Shown: piece by piece, positions 19,496-29,444 of the stretch
Layout: every line of letters starts with the position of its first letter
How positions within the stretch are numbered: position 1 is the first letter of the stretch
DNA from: Arthrobacter sp. Hiyo4
GTDB taxonomy: Bacteria > Actinomycetota > Actinomycetes > Actinomycetales > Micrococcaceae
Assembly: GCA_002370555.1 (NCBI GenBank)
Contig: AP014718.1
Location: 992,001 to 1,056,000, forward strand
Length of the DNA stretch: 64,000 bases
Direction of reading: 5' to 3'
The notes under the pieces: generated by a model
The model's database searches: none
Seen by the model: the letters and a program-made list of their open reading frames with translations, nothing else
Told to the model about the DNA's origin: nothing
Position numbers and translations under genes: made by a program

Positions 19496-20637
19496 CTGAG
19501 CCTATTGTTGACGCTGCCCCTGCCATTGATTTCGACCTGAAGAGCCTGCCTAAGGTTTCGCTGCACGACCACCTGGACGGTGGTCTGCGTCCAGCCACCA
19601 TCATCGAACTGGCCGCGGCCGTTGGCCACACGCTGCCTTCCACTGACCCGGTGGCCCTGGGGGAGTGGTTCCGCGAGTCCGCGGATTCCGGCTCGCTGGT
19701 CCGCTACCTGGAGACGTTCGACCACACCGTCGCCGTGATGCAGACCAAGGAAGGCCTCATCCGCGTAGCCAAGGAATTCGTCGAGGACCTCGCGGACGAC
19801 GGCGTGGTGTACGGCGAAGTGCGCTGGGCACCGGAGCAGCACCTCCGGAATGGCCTGTCCCTGGATGAGGTTGTTGAAGCAGTCCAGGAAGGCCTCGAAG
19901 CCGGCGTGGACGCCGTGACCGAAAGCGGCCGCGAAATCCAGGTGGGTCAGCTGATCACCGCCATGCGCCACGCGGACCGTGGCCAGGAAATCGCCGAACT
20001 GGCTGTCCGTCACCGCAACAAGGGCGCTGTGGGCTTTGACATCGCCGGAGCAGAAGACGGCTTCCTCCCGTCCCGGTTCAAGGACGCCTTCACGTACCTT
20101 GCCCAGCACAACTTCCCCGCGACGGTGCACGCCGGCGAGGCCGCCGGACTCGAAAGCATCCAGTCCGCCCTCGTTGACGGCCGGGCACTGCGCCTGGGCC
20201 ACGGCGTCCGCATCGCCGAGGACATCATGGTGGAGTTCGACGACGAAGACGACGACGCGAGCGACGAGGACAACATCGGCCTGGTCACCCTGGGCGACCT
20301 GTCCAGCTGGATCCGCGACCGCGGCATCGCCCTGGAGATCTGCCCGTCGTCGAACCTCCAGACCGGAGCGATCGCCGGTTTCGGTGAGGGCATCGAGAGC
20401 CACCCGCTGGACATGCTGTACCAGCTGGGCTTCAACGTCACCATCAACACCGACAACCGGCTGATGAGCGGCGTCACCCTGACGGACGAGTTCGAACTCC
20501 TCGTGGAAACCTTCGACTACGACCTCGACGATCTGCTGGAGCTCACGCTTAACGCTGCCGAGGCATCCTTCCTGCCGCTTGAAGAGAAGGAAGCGTTGGT
20601 GGAATACATCAACGACGCCTACGACAACCTTGGCTGA
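19492..20637 (+). CDS. add: Adenosine deaminase
   Basis: Converts adenosine and deoxyadenosine to inosine forms for purine salvage. The 381-residue protein is intact. The metal-binding HDHLDGG has H25 and H27; further on are HAGEAAG with the catalytic Glu, GHGVRI and NTDNRLMSG with the metal-binding Asp. An acidic stretch (DDEDDDASDED) at about residues 246-257 interrupts the fold after GHGVRIAED, longer than in most relatives. The start is GTG 19492. The stop overlaps the TTG start of mazG. Confidence 0.94.
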   Translation: MTEPIVDAAPAIDFDLKSLPKVSLHDHLDGGLRPATIIELAAAVGHTLPSTDPVALGEWFRESADSGSLVRYLETFDHTVAVMQTKEGLIRVAKEFVEDLADDGVVYGEVRWAPEQHLRNGLSLDEVVEAVQEGLEAGVDAVTESGREIQVGQLITAMRHADRGQEIAELAVRHRNKGAVGFDIAGAEDGFLPSRFKDAFTYLAQHNFPATVHAGEAAGLESIQSALVDGRALRLGHGVRIAEDIMVEFDDEDDDASDEDNIGLVTLGDLSSWIRDRGIALEICPSSNLQTGAIAGFGEGIESHPLDMLYQLGFNVTINTDNRLMSGVTLTDEFELLVETFDYDLDDLLELTLNAAEASFLPLEEKEALVEYINDAYDNLG

Positions 20638-21277
20638 GCAGGCTCCCATCGATCGGCTGGTCGCTCTGATGGCCCAGCTGCGCGAGCACTGCCCGTGGAT
20701 GGGCGCCCTCACGCATGCCTCGCTGGTGGAGTACCTCCTGGAGGAGGCCTTCGAGGTTGCCGAGACCATCGAGACCGGCGCGGATGACGCCGAGCTCCGC
20801 GGCGAACTGGGCGATGTGCTGCTTCAGGTAGTGCTGCACGCCCGGCTCGCCGAGGAGCGCGGCACGTTCACGTTCGACGACGTCGCACGCGGGCTGAGTG
20901 CCAAAATGGTCCGCCGCAATCCGCATGTCTTCCGGCCCGACGGCACGCTCCAGGACAGTTTTCCTGCCTCGGTGACGGAAATCGTCCGGAAGTGGGACGC
21001 CGTGAAGACGGCGGAACGCCCTGAGCGGACGGGGCCCTTTGAAGGGATCCCGGATGCCCTGCCGGCCCTGGCGAAGGCGCAGAAGTTCCTTGACCGGGCC
21101 GAACGGGCCGGAACTGTGGTTGAGCTTGTCGAAACCCCGGAAGTCGAAACCGCAACGTCGGAGGAGGAACTCGGCGACCTGCTGCTCGCCGTCGTAGGCT
21201 CTGCACGTGCCAAGGGATTCGACGCCGAACGTGCCCTCCGGGGCGCCATCCGGCGGCAGTTCATGGCACCATCATGA
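20630..21277 (+). CDS. mazG: MazG-family nucleoside triphosphate pyrophosphohydrolase
   Basis: Hydrolyses aberrant or excess (d)NTPs to the monophosphates. The MazG pattern is present: HCPWMGALTH (CPWD-type motif), EEAFEVAE (ExxE metal site) and GDVLLQVVLHARLAEE. The 215-residue protein starts at TTG 20630, overlapping the add stop, and ends at 21277. A short stretch GTVVELVETPEVETA in the linker is encoded by a copy of a dispersed actinobacterial repeat. The gene lies directly before eno, as in mycobacteria. Confidence 0.85.
   Translation: MAEQAPIDRLVALMAQLREHCPWMGALTHASLVEYLLEEAFEVAETIETGADDAELRGELGDVLLQVVLHARLAEERGTFTFDDVARGLSAKMVRRNPHVFRPDGTLQDSFPASVTEIVRKWDAVKTAERPERTGPFEGIPDALPALAKAQKFLDRAERAGTVVELVETPEVETATSEEELGDLLLAVVGSARAKGFDAERALRGAIRRQFMAPS
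21116..21136 (+). repeat. Copy of the actinobacterial GGTTTCGACAAGCTCAACC repeat inside mazG
   Basis: The coding strand reads GGTTGAGCTTGTCGAAACC with GT before it. This oligonucleotide is, from memory, a frequent dispersed repeat in Micrococcales and other actinobacteria. Here it is in frame and encodes VVELVETP in the mazG linker. I see no second copy in the window. Confidence 0.55.
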
Positions 21278-21304
21278 CGTCCGGGGATGGATAGGGTTCC
21301 GTAA

Positions 21305-22686
<1,382 letters not shown>

Positions 22687-22704
22687 TAGCCGCGTAAACC
22701 TCTG

Positions 22705-22748
22705 ACCGGTGGCTATGGTTGAAAGACCATAGCCACCGGTTTTTGTTT
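22705..22748 (+). terminator. Rho-independent terminator after eno
   Basis: A perfect 15-bp stem, ACCGGTGGCTATGGT at 22705-22719 with its complement at 22726-22740, a six-base loop, then TTTTGTTT. Confidence 0.95.
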
Positions 22749-22820
22749 AGCCGGCAATGATTGAGCCGGCATCAAGCGCAGAGTTGCGGCCAGAGGCAGG
22801 CCGCACGTTTCAGGAGTGTC

Positions 22821-23485
22821 ATGGCCACCCGCCGTCCCAAAGTTCCCAAAGCCGCTTCGACGCGTCAGGCCACCACGGACCCAGCCACGGAAGACGCCGG
22901 CGTCATCCGTGCCGATTTTGGCGGTACAGCCGGCGGCGCAAAGGGCGCGAACAAGGGCATAACCGGCCCGGCGTTCAGACCCGGAACATCCGCATCGGAC
23001 ACCATGCGCCCGGCAAGCAAAGGGCAGGGAGCGGCCACAGCGGTAACGCCGCGGGCAAGACACCGAAGCCTGACACCACGCAGGATGACAGCCAGCCGGT
23101 GCCCGCCAAGGCGTTCTCCGGCCGCATGCTGGCACTGGCGGTGGTCATGATTGCCATCACCATCATGCTGGCACCCACCGTGAAGATCTTCTTCGACAAA
23201 CGGGCCGAGCTCGCCGCCCTCAGCGCCGATATTGCTGCCCGCCAGGCCGAGCAGGACGGCCTGCGGCAGCAGATATCACGGTGGCAGGATCCGAACTACG
23301 TGAAACAGCAGGCCCGCGACCGCATTAACATGGTTATGCCGGGTGAATCCGGCTACTGGGTCTTCGGTGGCGATCTGCCGGCCGGAACAAGCAGTAGCCT
23401 GACCGCCACAGCAGCACAAGACCCCGCAGATCTGCCGTGGGTGGATTCCCTGTGGGAGTCCATCAGGCGTGCGGCCACAGACTGA
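22821..23485 (+). CDS. FtsB/DivIC-like septum formation initiator (frameshift)
   Basis: Bitopic division protein, 221 residues after restoring one G at 23033-23034. A long basic, Ala/Gly-rich cytoplasmic N-terminus (about 110 residues) precedes one transmembrane helix (MLALAVVMIAITIML), a short coiled coil (LAALSADIAARQAEQDGLRQ) and the WQDPNYVKQQARDRINMVMPGE motif of actinobacterial FtsB. It is expected to act with FtsL and FtsQ at the septum. The neighbours eno and DUF501 match the mycobacterial order. Confidence 0.88.
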
Positions 23486-23513
23486 ACAGCTAGAGGAAGG
23501 ATGGCCCGCGCCA

Positions 23514-24184
23514 GTGGAAGAAAATACGGCGACTGCGCCGGAGAAGTCCCGCCAGCCAACAGCACACGATCTTGAAGTACTCAGCAGGCAGTTGGGACGG
23601 CCGGTGCGCGATGTGGTGGAAATCCCGGTGCGCTGCGTCTGTGGCAACCCCCTCGTCGCCGCCACCGCACCGCGGCTGAGCAACGGGACGCCGTTTCCCA
23701 CCACGTTTTATCTGACGCACCCCGTTATTACCTCGGCGGTTTCCCGGCTGGAAGCTGCCGGGCTGATGAACGACATGAATGAACGCCTGAGCGCCGATGA
23801 GCCCTCGCGGCCGCCTACCATGCAGCGCACGAGGACTATCTTGCAGCCCGCGCGGCCATCGGCGAGCGTTCCGGCATCGGCGCCGTCCCGGAGATTGACG
23901 GCATCTCCGCCGGTGGCATGCCCACCCGGGTCAAATGCCTCCACGTCCTGGTGGGCCATTCCCTCGCGGCAGGTGCCGGCGTAAACCCGCTGGGCGATGA
24001 GGCCATTGCCGGCATCAGTGAATGGTGGACAACGGACCGTTGCTACTGCGACGGCGCCTGGGACACCGCAGGGGAGGCCCCGTCAAAGGATCTCAGCCGC
24101 CACGGACCCCAGGGCCTGCCGGAGATCGTGGGCCGGCCCGCTCCGGTCCGCAAGACAGCAAGCGCTGACGGGGCAGGGGCATGA
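23514..24184 (+). CDS. DUF501 domain-containing protein (frameshift)
   Basis: Actinobacterial protein of unknown function, 223 residues after restoring one G at 23801. It has LSRQLGRPVRDVVEIPVRC, two Cys motifs (RCVCGNP and CYCDG), TFYLTHP and HVLVGHSLAAGAGVNPLGDE, all typical of DUF501. I chose GTG 23514; GAGGAAGG at 23493-23500 could be its ribosome-binding site. It sits between ftsB-like and ppx and overlaps ppx by four bases. Confidence 0.85.
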
Positions 24185-25126
24185 CCCGCGTCGCCGCCAT
24201 CGACTGCGGCACGAACTCGCTCCGCCTGCTCATCGCCGACATCGACCGCAGCAACGGGGCAGCGAAGCTCACCGACGTTGTCCGCGAGATGCGGGTTGTC
24301 CGGCTGGGCCAGGGCGTGGACGCCACCGGCGAACTTGCCCCTGAGGCACTGGAGCGCACCTTTGCGGCCACCGGGGATTACGCAGCCATGATCCGTGAGT
24401 ATGGCGCCGAGTCCATCCGTTTTGTGGCAACCTCGGCCAGCCGGGACGCGCGCAACCGCCAGGTTTTGTGGACGGGATCCGGGAACTGCTGGGCGTTGAA
24501 CCGGAGGTAATCTCGGGCGATGAAGAAGCTGCCCTGTCGTTCGCCGGGGCCAGCAGCGTCCTGCCCATCCTCGACGGCGAGCAGGTGCTGGTGGTTGACC
24601 TCGGCGGCGGCAGCACGGAGTTCGTCCTCGGTACCGCCGGCGGAGTCACTGCCGCCAAATCCGTGGATGTCGGCTGCGTCCGCCTGACCGAACGGCACCT
24701 GCAGGACGATCCGCCCACGGCGGAGCAGATCGCCGCCGCGGAAGCCGACATCGACGCCGCCATCGCCCGGCGGGGCTGGACGTTCCGCTGGAACGCGCCA
24801 CCGCCGTCGTCGGGGTGGCCGGCTCGATCACCACCATCACCGCCCATGCCCTGCGGCTTCCGGAGTATTCGCCGGCGGCCATTCACGGGACGGAACTGGC
24901 CATCGGCACCATAACCGAAGCCGCCACTGACCTCCTCCACATGACCAGGCGAGAACGTGCGGAACTGGCGTACATGCACCCCGGCCGCGTCGACGTCATG
25001 GGTGCCGGCGGGCTGGTGTGGCGGCGCATCCTGGAGCGGCTCAATGAACTCACCGAGGGCCGGATCGTCACGGCCACCGCCAGCGAACACGATATTCTTG
25101 ACGGAATTGCCCTGAGCATCCACTAA
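24181..25126 (+). CDS. ppx: Ppx/GppA family exopolyphosphatase (two frameshifts)
   Basis: Sugar kinase/Hsp70/actin-fold phosphatase acting on polyphosphate or guanosine pentaphosphate. It shows AAIDCGTNSLRLLIAD (phosphate 1), ATSASRDARN, VVDLGGGSTEFVLG (phosphate 2) and GVAGSITTITA. One T is missing at 24464-24467 and one G at 24769-24770; corrected length is 315 residues. This is the short actinobacterial form (Ppx1-like), without the C-terminal HD domain. Confidence 0.88.
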
Positions 25127-25160
25127 CCAGGCCTTCAGCCAACCAAGCATGGGAACCCAT

Positions 25161-26536
25161 ATGACCAGAGCAACAGCACGGTTCCGCCGGGCCGCGTCAG
25201 CTCTCCTGGCGGTGACCCTTGCAGGCACCAGCCTGGCCGCAGGACTGACCCTGGCGCCCGCGGCCATGGCCGACGCTGAACGGGACAAGGAGTACTGGCT
25301 TGACGAAGCCGGAATCACGAAGGCCTGGGACGTTTCCAAGGGCGCTGGAGTCAAGATCGCGGTGATCGACAGCGGCGTGGATGCCGAGCACCCTGACCTG
25401 AAGGGCGCCGTCACCGGAGGCTTCGACGCGTCCGGGGCAGGCAGCCCCAACGGGCAGAAAAGCCTGGGGGTCAAGCCGGAACACGGGACCCTGGTAGCCA
25501 CCATCCTGGCCGGCCGCGGACACCAGCCGGCCGGCGCCACCGCCTCGCCCAAACCCGGCCCGGCTGCCACATCCGGGCCGGACGGCATGATCGGCGTAGC
25601 TCCTGAAGCTGAGATCCTGTCCGTCTCAACTTGGCTGGGATCGGCCAACCCCGCGGGTAAGAGCGATCAGGACCAGATTCCGGAAGCGGTCCGTTGGGCC
25701 GTGGACAACGGGCCAAAGTCATCAACATTTCGCTGGGTAGCACCACGCCGCAGTGGCCCCAGAGCTGGGATGCTGCCTTCCTCTATGCCGAGCAGAAGGA
25801 TGTGGTGATCGTGGCCGCCGCCGGAAACCGGATAGGCGGAAACCTCCAGGTCGGAGCGCCCGCCACCATCCCCGGCGTCCTCACCGTCGCCGGCCTGGAC
25901 CGCAAGGGCACAGCAAGCGTGGACTCGTCGTCCCAGGGGATCAGCATCGGTGTGGCGGCACCGGCTGAAAACCTGCTGGGCGGGCTTCCGGGCGGCGGCT
26001 ACGCAGAATGGGCGGGAACGTCCGGAGCTGCCCCGATCGTTGCCGGTGTGGCCGCACTCATCCGTTCCAAATGGCCGGAGATGAGCGCCAAGCAGGTCAT
26101 CAACCGGATCGTCAGCACCGCCAAGGATGCCGGTCCTGCCGGAAAAGACCCGCTGTACGGCTTTGGCGTGCTGAATGCCGAGGCCGCCCTGAAGGACTCC
26201 GTCCCGGAAGCCGCCGCCAATCCGCTCGGCTCCATCTCGGACTGGATCCGCGTGCACCGCCGCGGCAACCTTGGTGCGCCGGCACCGGTGCCCACCGACG
26301 AAGTGGCCAGTGCCGTTCCCACGCTGCCCGAGCCCACCGTGCCCGCGGCGGAGGCGCCCTCACAGCGCGACAGCGCCGTTGGCGCCGCCGTCGTGATCGG
26401 TTCAGTGATCCTCTTTATGGTGATCATCGGGGCGGCAGTCCTCCAGCTGCGGAGAGCTGCCCGAAACCCCGGAGCGGCGCGCGAGGAACCCGATACCGGC
26501 GCGTTCCAAACCGTTGATTCAGGTGGCAAAACGTAG
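25161..26536 (+). CDS. Membrane-anchored S8 subtilisin-like serine protease (frameshift)
   Basis: Secreted protease anchored by a C-terminal helix, resembling mycosins. The order is a signal peptide (ending near AAMADA), Asp motif AVIDSGVDAEHPDLKG, His motif PEHGTLVATILAG, the oxyanion Asn region VAAAGN, Ser motif AGTSGAAPIVAGVAAL, a Pro/Ala-rich linker, one transmembrane helix (AAVVIGSVILFMVIIGAAVL) and a basic tail. One G is missing at 25710-25712; corrected length is 458 residues. No ESX (type VII) genes are nearby, so a mycosin role cannot be assumed. ATG 25149 is an alternative start. Confidence 0.88.
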
Positions 26537-26537
26537 T

Positions 26538-26555
26538 TAGTGAAGATTTTCACAA
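26538..26555. promoter_or_regulatory. Candidate Rex operator upstream of ndh
   Basis: TAGTGAAGATTTTCACAA contains perfect half-sites GTGAA-N4-TTCAC and differs at one outer base from the TTGTGAA...TTCACAA form. Rex binds TGTGAAC-N3-TTCACA in Streptomyces and represses respiratory genes when NADH is low. The site is 19 bases before the ndh start, just after the protease stop. Confidence 0.6.
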
Positions 26556-26574
26556 ACTGTTGTATCCTTAAATC

Positions 26575-28074
26575 ATGGCAACCACCCCAGAGCTCCAGGA
26601 CCGTCCCAGGGTACTCGTCGTCGGCGGCGGGTACGTCGGCCTGTACGTAGCACTCAAACTGCAGAAGAAGATCGCGAATGCCGGTGGCATCGTCACCCTC
26701 GTGGATCCACTGCCCTACATGACTTACCAGCCCTTCCTGCCCGAAGTGGCCGGCGGCAACATTGAGGCCCGCCACGCAGTGGTCTCACACCGCCAGCACC
26801 TGAAGCAGACTGAACTCATCCAGGGCAGCGTCACCTCGATTGACCACGCCAACCGCACCGCCGTCGTGGCGCCCGCGGACGGCGGAGAGCACATCGAGAT
26901 CCCCTACTTCGACATTGTGGTGGCCGCAGGCGCCATCACCCGCACGTTCCCCATCAAGGGCCTGGCGGACAAGGGCATCGGCCTGAAGACCATCGAAGAG
27001 GCTGTGGCCCTTCGCAACAAGGTGCTGGAGCGCCTCGAGGCCGCGTCCACCATCGCCGACCCCGCTGCCCGCGCCAAGGCACTGACATTCGTGGTTGTCG
27101 GTGGCGGCTTCGCCGGCATCGAGTGCATCACCGAAATGGAAGACCTGGCCCGCGCCGCGGTCAAGAACAACCCCCGCATCCGCCAGGAAGAAGTACGCTT
27201 CGTCCTGGTTGAAGCCATGGGCCGCATCATGCCAGAAGTCACGGCACCGCAGGCCGAATGGGTTGTGGAGCACCTCCGCGGCCGCGGTATCGAGGTCCTG
27301 CTGAACACCTCCCTGGACAGCGCTGAGGGCTCCTTGAAGCTCATCAACCTCCCGGACAAGTCCCTCGCCCAGGAATTCGAAGCCGACACGCTCGTCTGGA
27401 CTGCCGGCGTGCAGGCCAACCCGATGATCCGCTCCTCCGACTTCCCGCTGGAACCCCGCGGCCGCGTCCGCGTTCTGCCGGACCTCCGCATCGCCGGCGA
27501 TGAAGGCATCATTGACAACGCCTGGGCCGCCGGCGACATCGCCGCCGTGCCGGACCTCACGGGCAGCGGCCTGCCGGACGGCACCTGCGTCCCGAACGCC
27601 CAGCACGCACTTCGCCAGGCCAAGCGCCTCGCCAACAACCTGTGGGCTTCGCGCTGGGACAAGCCGCTGAAGGACTACAAGCACAAGAACCTGGGTGCTG
27701 TGGCCGGCTTCGGCGAGTGGAAGGGTGTTGCCAACATCAACATCCTGGGCCGCATCGGCCTCAAGGGCCCGCTCGCGTGGCTGGCACACCGCGGCTACCA
27801 CGGCATGGCCATGCCCACCATGGAGCGCAAGGTCCGCGTCATCATGGGCTGGATCCTCGCATTCTTTATGGGCCGCGACACCACCCAGCTGATCGACCTC
27901 GACAACCCGCGCGGTGCCTTCGTGGCCGCTGCCACGCCGGCTCCCAAGCCAGCTGCGGCTGCTCCTGCCCCGGCGCCCAGCGCGCCGGAGGCATCCGTCG
28001 GAGCGGCAAAGCCCGGCCCTGCGGAGGCCACCAGCGTGGACCCCAAGCAGTCGGTCACCGCGGACGCAAAGTAA
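26575..28074 (+). CDS. ndh: Type II NADH dehydrogenase (NAD(P)/FAD-dependent oxidoreductase)
   Basis: Non-proton-pumping NADH:quinone oxidoreductase, peripheral at the membrane. The 499-residue protein is intact. FAD-binding VVGGGYVGLYVAL is at about residues 13-25 and NADH-binding FVVVGGGFAGIECI at about 172-185; YMTYQPFLPEV and WAAGDIAAVPD are conserved NDH-2 segments, with a C-terminal amphipathic region before an Ala/Pro-rich tail of about 45 residues. A Rex-like site precedes the gene and a strong hairpin follows, so it is probably monocistronic and redox-controlled. Confidence 0.93.
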   Translation: MATTPELQDRPRVLVVGGGYVGLYVALKLQKKIANAGGIVTLVDPLPYMTYQPFLPEVAGGNIEARHAVVSHRQHLKQTELIQGSVTSIDHANRTAVVAPADGGEHIEIPYFDIVVAAGAITRTFPIKGLADKGIGLKTIEEAVALRNKVLERLEAASTIADPAARAKALTFVVVGGGFAGIECITEMEDLARAAVKNNPRIRQEEVRFVLVEAMGRIMPEVTAPQAEWVVEHLRGRGIEVLLNTSLDSAEGSLKLINLPDKSLAQEFEADTLVWTAGVQANPMIRSSDFPLEPRGRVRVLPDLRIAGDEGIIDNAWAAGDIAAVPDLTGSGLPDGTCVPNAQHALRQAKRLANNLWASRWDKPLKDYKHKNLGAVAGFGEWKGVANINILGRIGLKGPLAWLAHRGYHGMAMPTMERKVRVIMGWILAFFMGRDTTQLIDLDNPRGAFVAAATPAPKPAAAAPAPAPSAPEASVGAAKPGPAEATSVDPKQSVTADAK

Positions 28075-28109
28075 CACCGGCACCCCAATGCAGCATATGT
28101 AACGCCCGA

Positions 28110-28144
28110 CGGCGGCTGTCCCCTTGAGGGATAGCCGCCGTTTT
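28110..28144 (+). terminator. Rho-independent terminator after ndh
   Basis: A 13-bp stem, CGGCGGCTGTCCC (28110-28122) with GGGATAGCCGCCG (28128-28140, one G-U pair), then TTTT. Confidence 0.93.
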
Positions 28145-28182
28145 GGCGTTTCCCGCCTGGTGTCCCCTTCTAGACTGGCAGT

Positions 28183-29124
28183 ATGACTGGCGAAAAGAAC
28201 CTCCAGGCCCTGCTGGCAACACTGAAACCGGTACTGCGGGAGGGGAGTATGTCTACGTCCTGTGGCCGCATGGCAGGCCCCTCGAGCCCGGCATCGAAGC
28301 TGCCGTCCGTGAGGCCGAGGGCCTGACGGTCGTCCTGCCGCGGGAAAGGGCGGACAGCCTGGGACTGCACTACGACTTTGTGGCGGCCTGGATCACCCTG
28401 GAAGTGCACTCTGCGCTGGAGGCTGTTGGTCTTACCGCCGCCGTCGGGAAGGCCCTGACCGACGCCAGAATCAGCTGCAACGTGCTGGCCGGCTTCCACC
28501 ACGACCACCTGCTGGTGCCGGTGGCCGACGCGCCGCGCGCCGTCGAAGCCCTCGCTGAGCTGTCAGCGGCCAGCCGGCACGTGCCGCGGCCCGAGCTGCT
28601 GCTCAGGAACGAGACGGCCGCGGACAGGGACAAGATCCTCACGCTGACGGCCGAGGCGTTCGCCGTCTCCCCGGTCACGGGCCTGCCGGTGGACGGGAGC
28701 CCGAAGAGGTCGAAGTGCTCCGCCAGCTCTTCGAGTGCGAGGACTACCTGCCCGAGTTCAGCGTGGTGGCCATGCTCGACGACGAAATAGTCGGCCACGT
28801 GATCAGCACCCGCGGCTGGGTAGGTGACTACGGGTTGCTGGGGCTCGGGCCCATCGGTGTGACACCAAGGCTGCAGCGCCATGGGATCGGCACTGCCCTT
28901 ATGAACGACACGATTGCCCGGGCCAACGCGGCGGGGGAGGGCGGGATTGCGTTGCTGGGCAGCACCGAATACTACCCGCGCTTCGGCTTTGTCCCGGCTG
29001 CTTCCTTCGGCGTCCTCCCTCCCGACACGGCCTGGGGGACCACTTCCAGTTACTCCCGCTGGCGGTCTGGCCTGGCGGGGTCCACGGTACGTTTCGGTAC
29101 GCCGGACCGCTTGCGGGCGAATGA
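28183..29124 (+). CDS. ACT-domain/GNAT acetyltransferase fusion protein (three frameshifts)
   Basis: Two domains in one chain of 314 residues after correction. Residues 1-130 form an ACT-like domain of the ACT_3/ACT_7 type (YVYVLWPHGRPLEPG, GLTVVLPRERADSLGL, GFHHDHLLVPV). Residues 145-314 form a GNAT acetyltransferase with the acetyl-CoA loop in PRLQRHGIGTALMN and YYPRFGFVPA. One G is missing at each of 28242-28245, 28695-28697 and 29034-29038; restoring them ends the protein with AGPLAGE at TGA 29122-29124. An amino acid ligand regulating acetylation is a plausible inference only. Confidence 0.8.
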
Positions 29125-29144
29125 AGGGATACCATTGATCGGGC

Positions 29145-29218
29145 GCCCCAGTAGCCCAATTGGCAGAGGCAGCGGACTTAAAATCCGCGTGTTGTGGGTT
29201 CGAGTCCCACCTGGGGTA
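29145..29218 (+). tRNA. tRNA-Leu (anticodon UAA), short variable arm
   Basis: A full cloverleaf can be drawn. The acceptor is GCCCCAG (29145-29151) with CTGGGGT (29211-29217, first pair G-U), discriminator A29218, D stem GCC/GGC, anticodon stem GCGGA/TCCGC with loop CTTAAAA (anticodon TAA), a five-base variable loop GTGTT and T-arm GTGGG-TTCGAGT-CCCAC. No CCA is encoded. The variable region is class I in size, whereas canonical tRNA-Leu has a long variable arm. Confidence 0.92.
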
Positions 29219-29329
29219 CAAATTCTCTCTAGGGAGTTCGTCCTGACGCGTCCTTCCGCGCCTCCGGCGTGGCCGCAAAACGGAGCATCGCCTACGTTTA
29301 TTCCGAATATGCAACGACTGTTATAAGGA

Positions 29330-29345
29330 TGTGACCTCAGTCACT
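29330..29345. promoter_or_regulatory. Candidate Crp/GlxR-type operator upstream of livK
   Basis: TGTGACCTCAGTCACT matches TGTGA-N6-TCACA at nine of ten defined positions. It lies 100 bases before the livK start, in the 226-base gap after the tRNA. ATAAG and CTTAT extend the dyad imperfectly. Confidence 0.45.
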
Positions 29346-29444
29346 TATATCCGCCGCAGATTTGCATTAGCTTGAAGTTAAATCAGGAACACCTGATCAT
29401 CCGCGTCAAAGGCCGTTCGCACCTTTCGATCCAGGAGATTGTCA

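Noticed and set aside
21116..21136. Mobile element insertion into mazG
   Set aside because: Only the short repeat is present, with no target duplication, and the frame and MazG motifs on both sides are intact.
29145..29218. Suppressor tRNA reading UAA stop codons
   Set aside because: The anticodon is TAA, which reads UUA (Leu). A UAA suppressor would need TTA.
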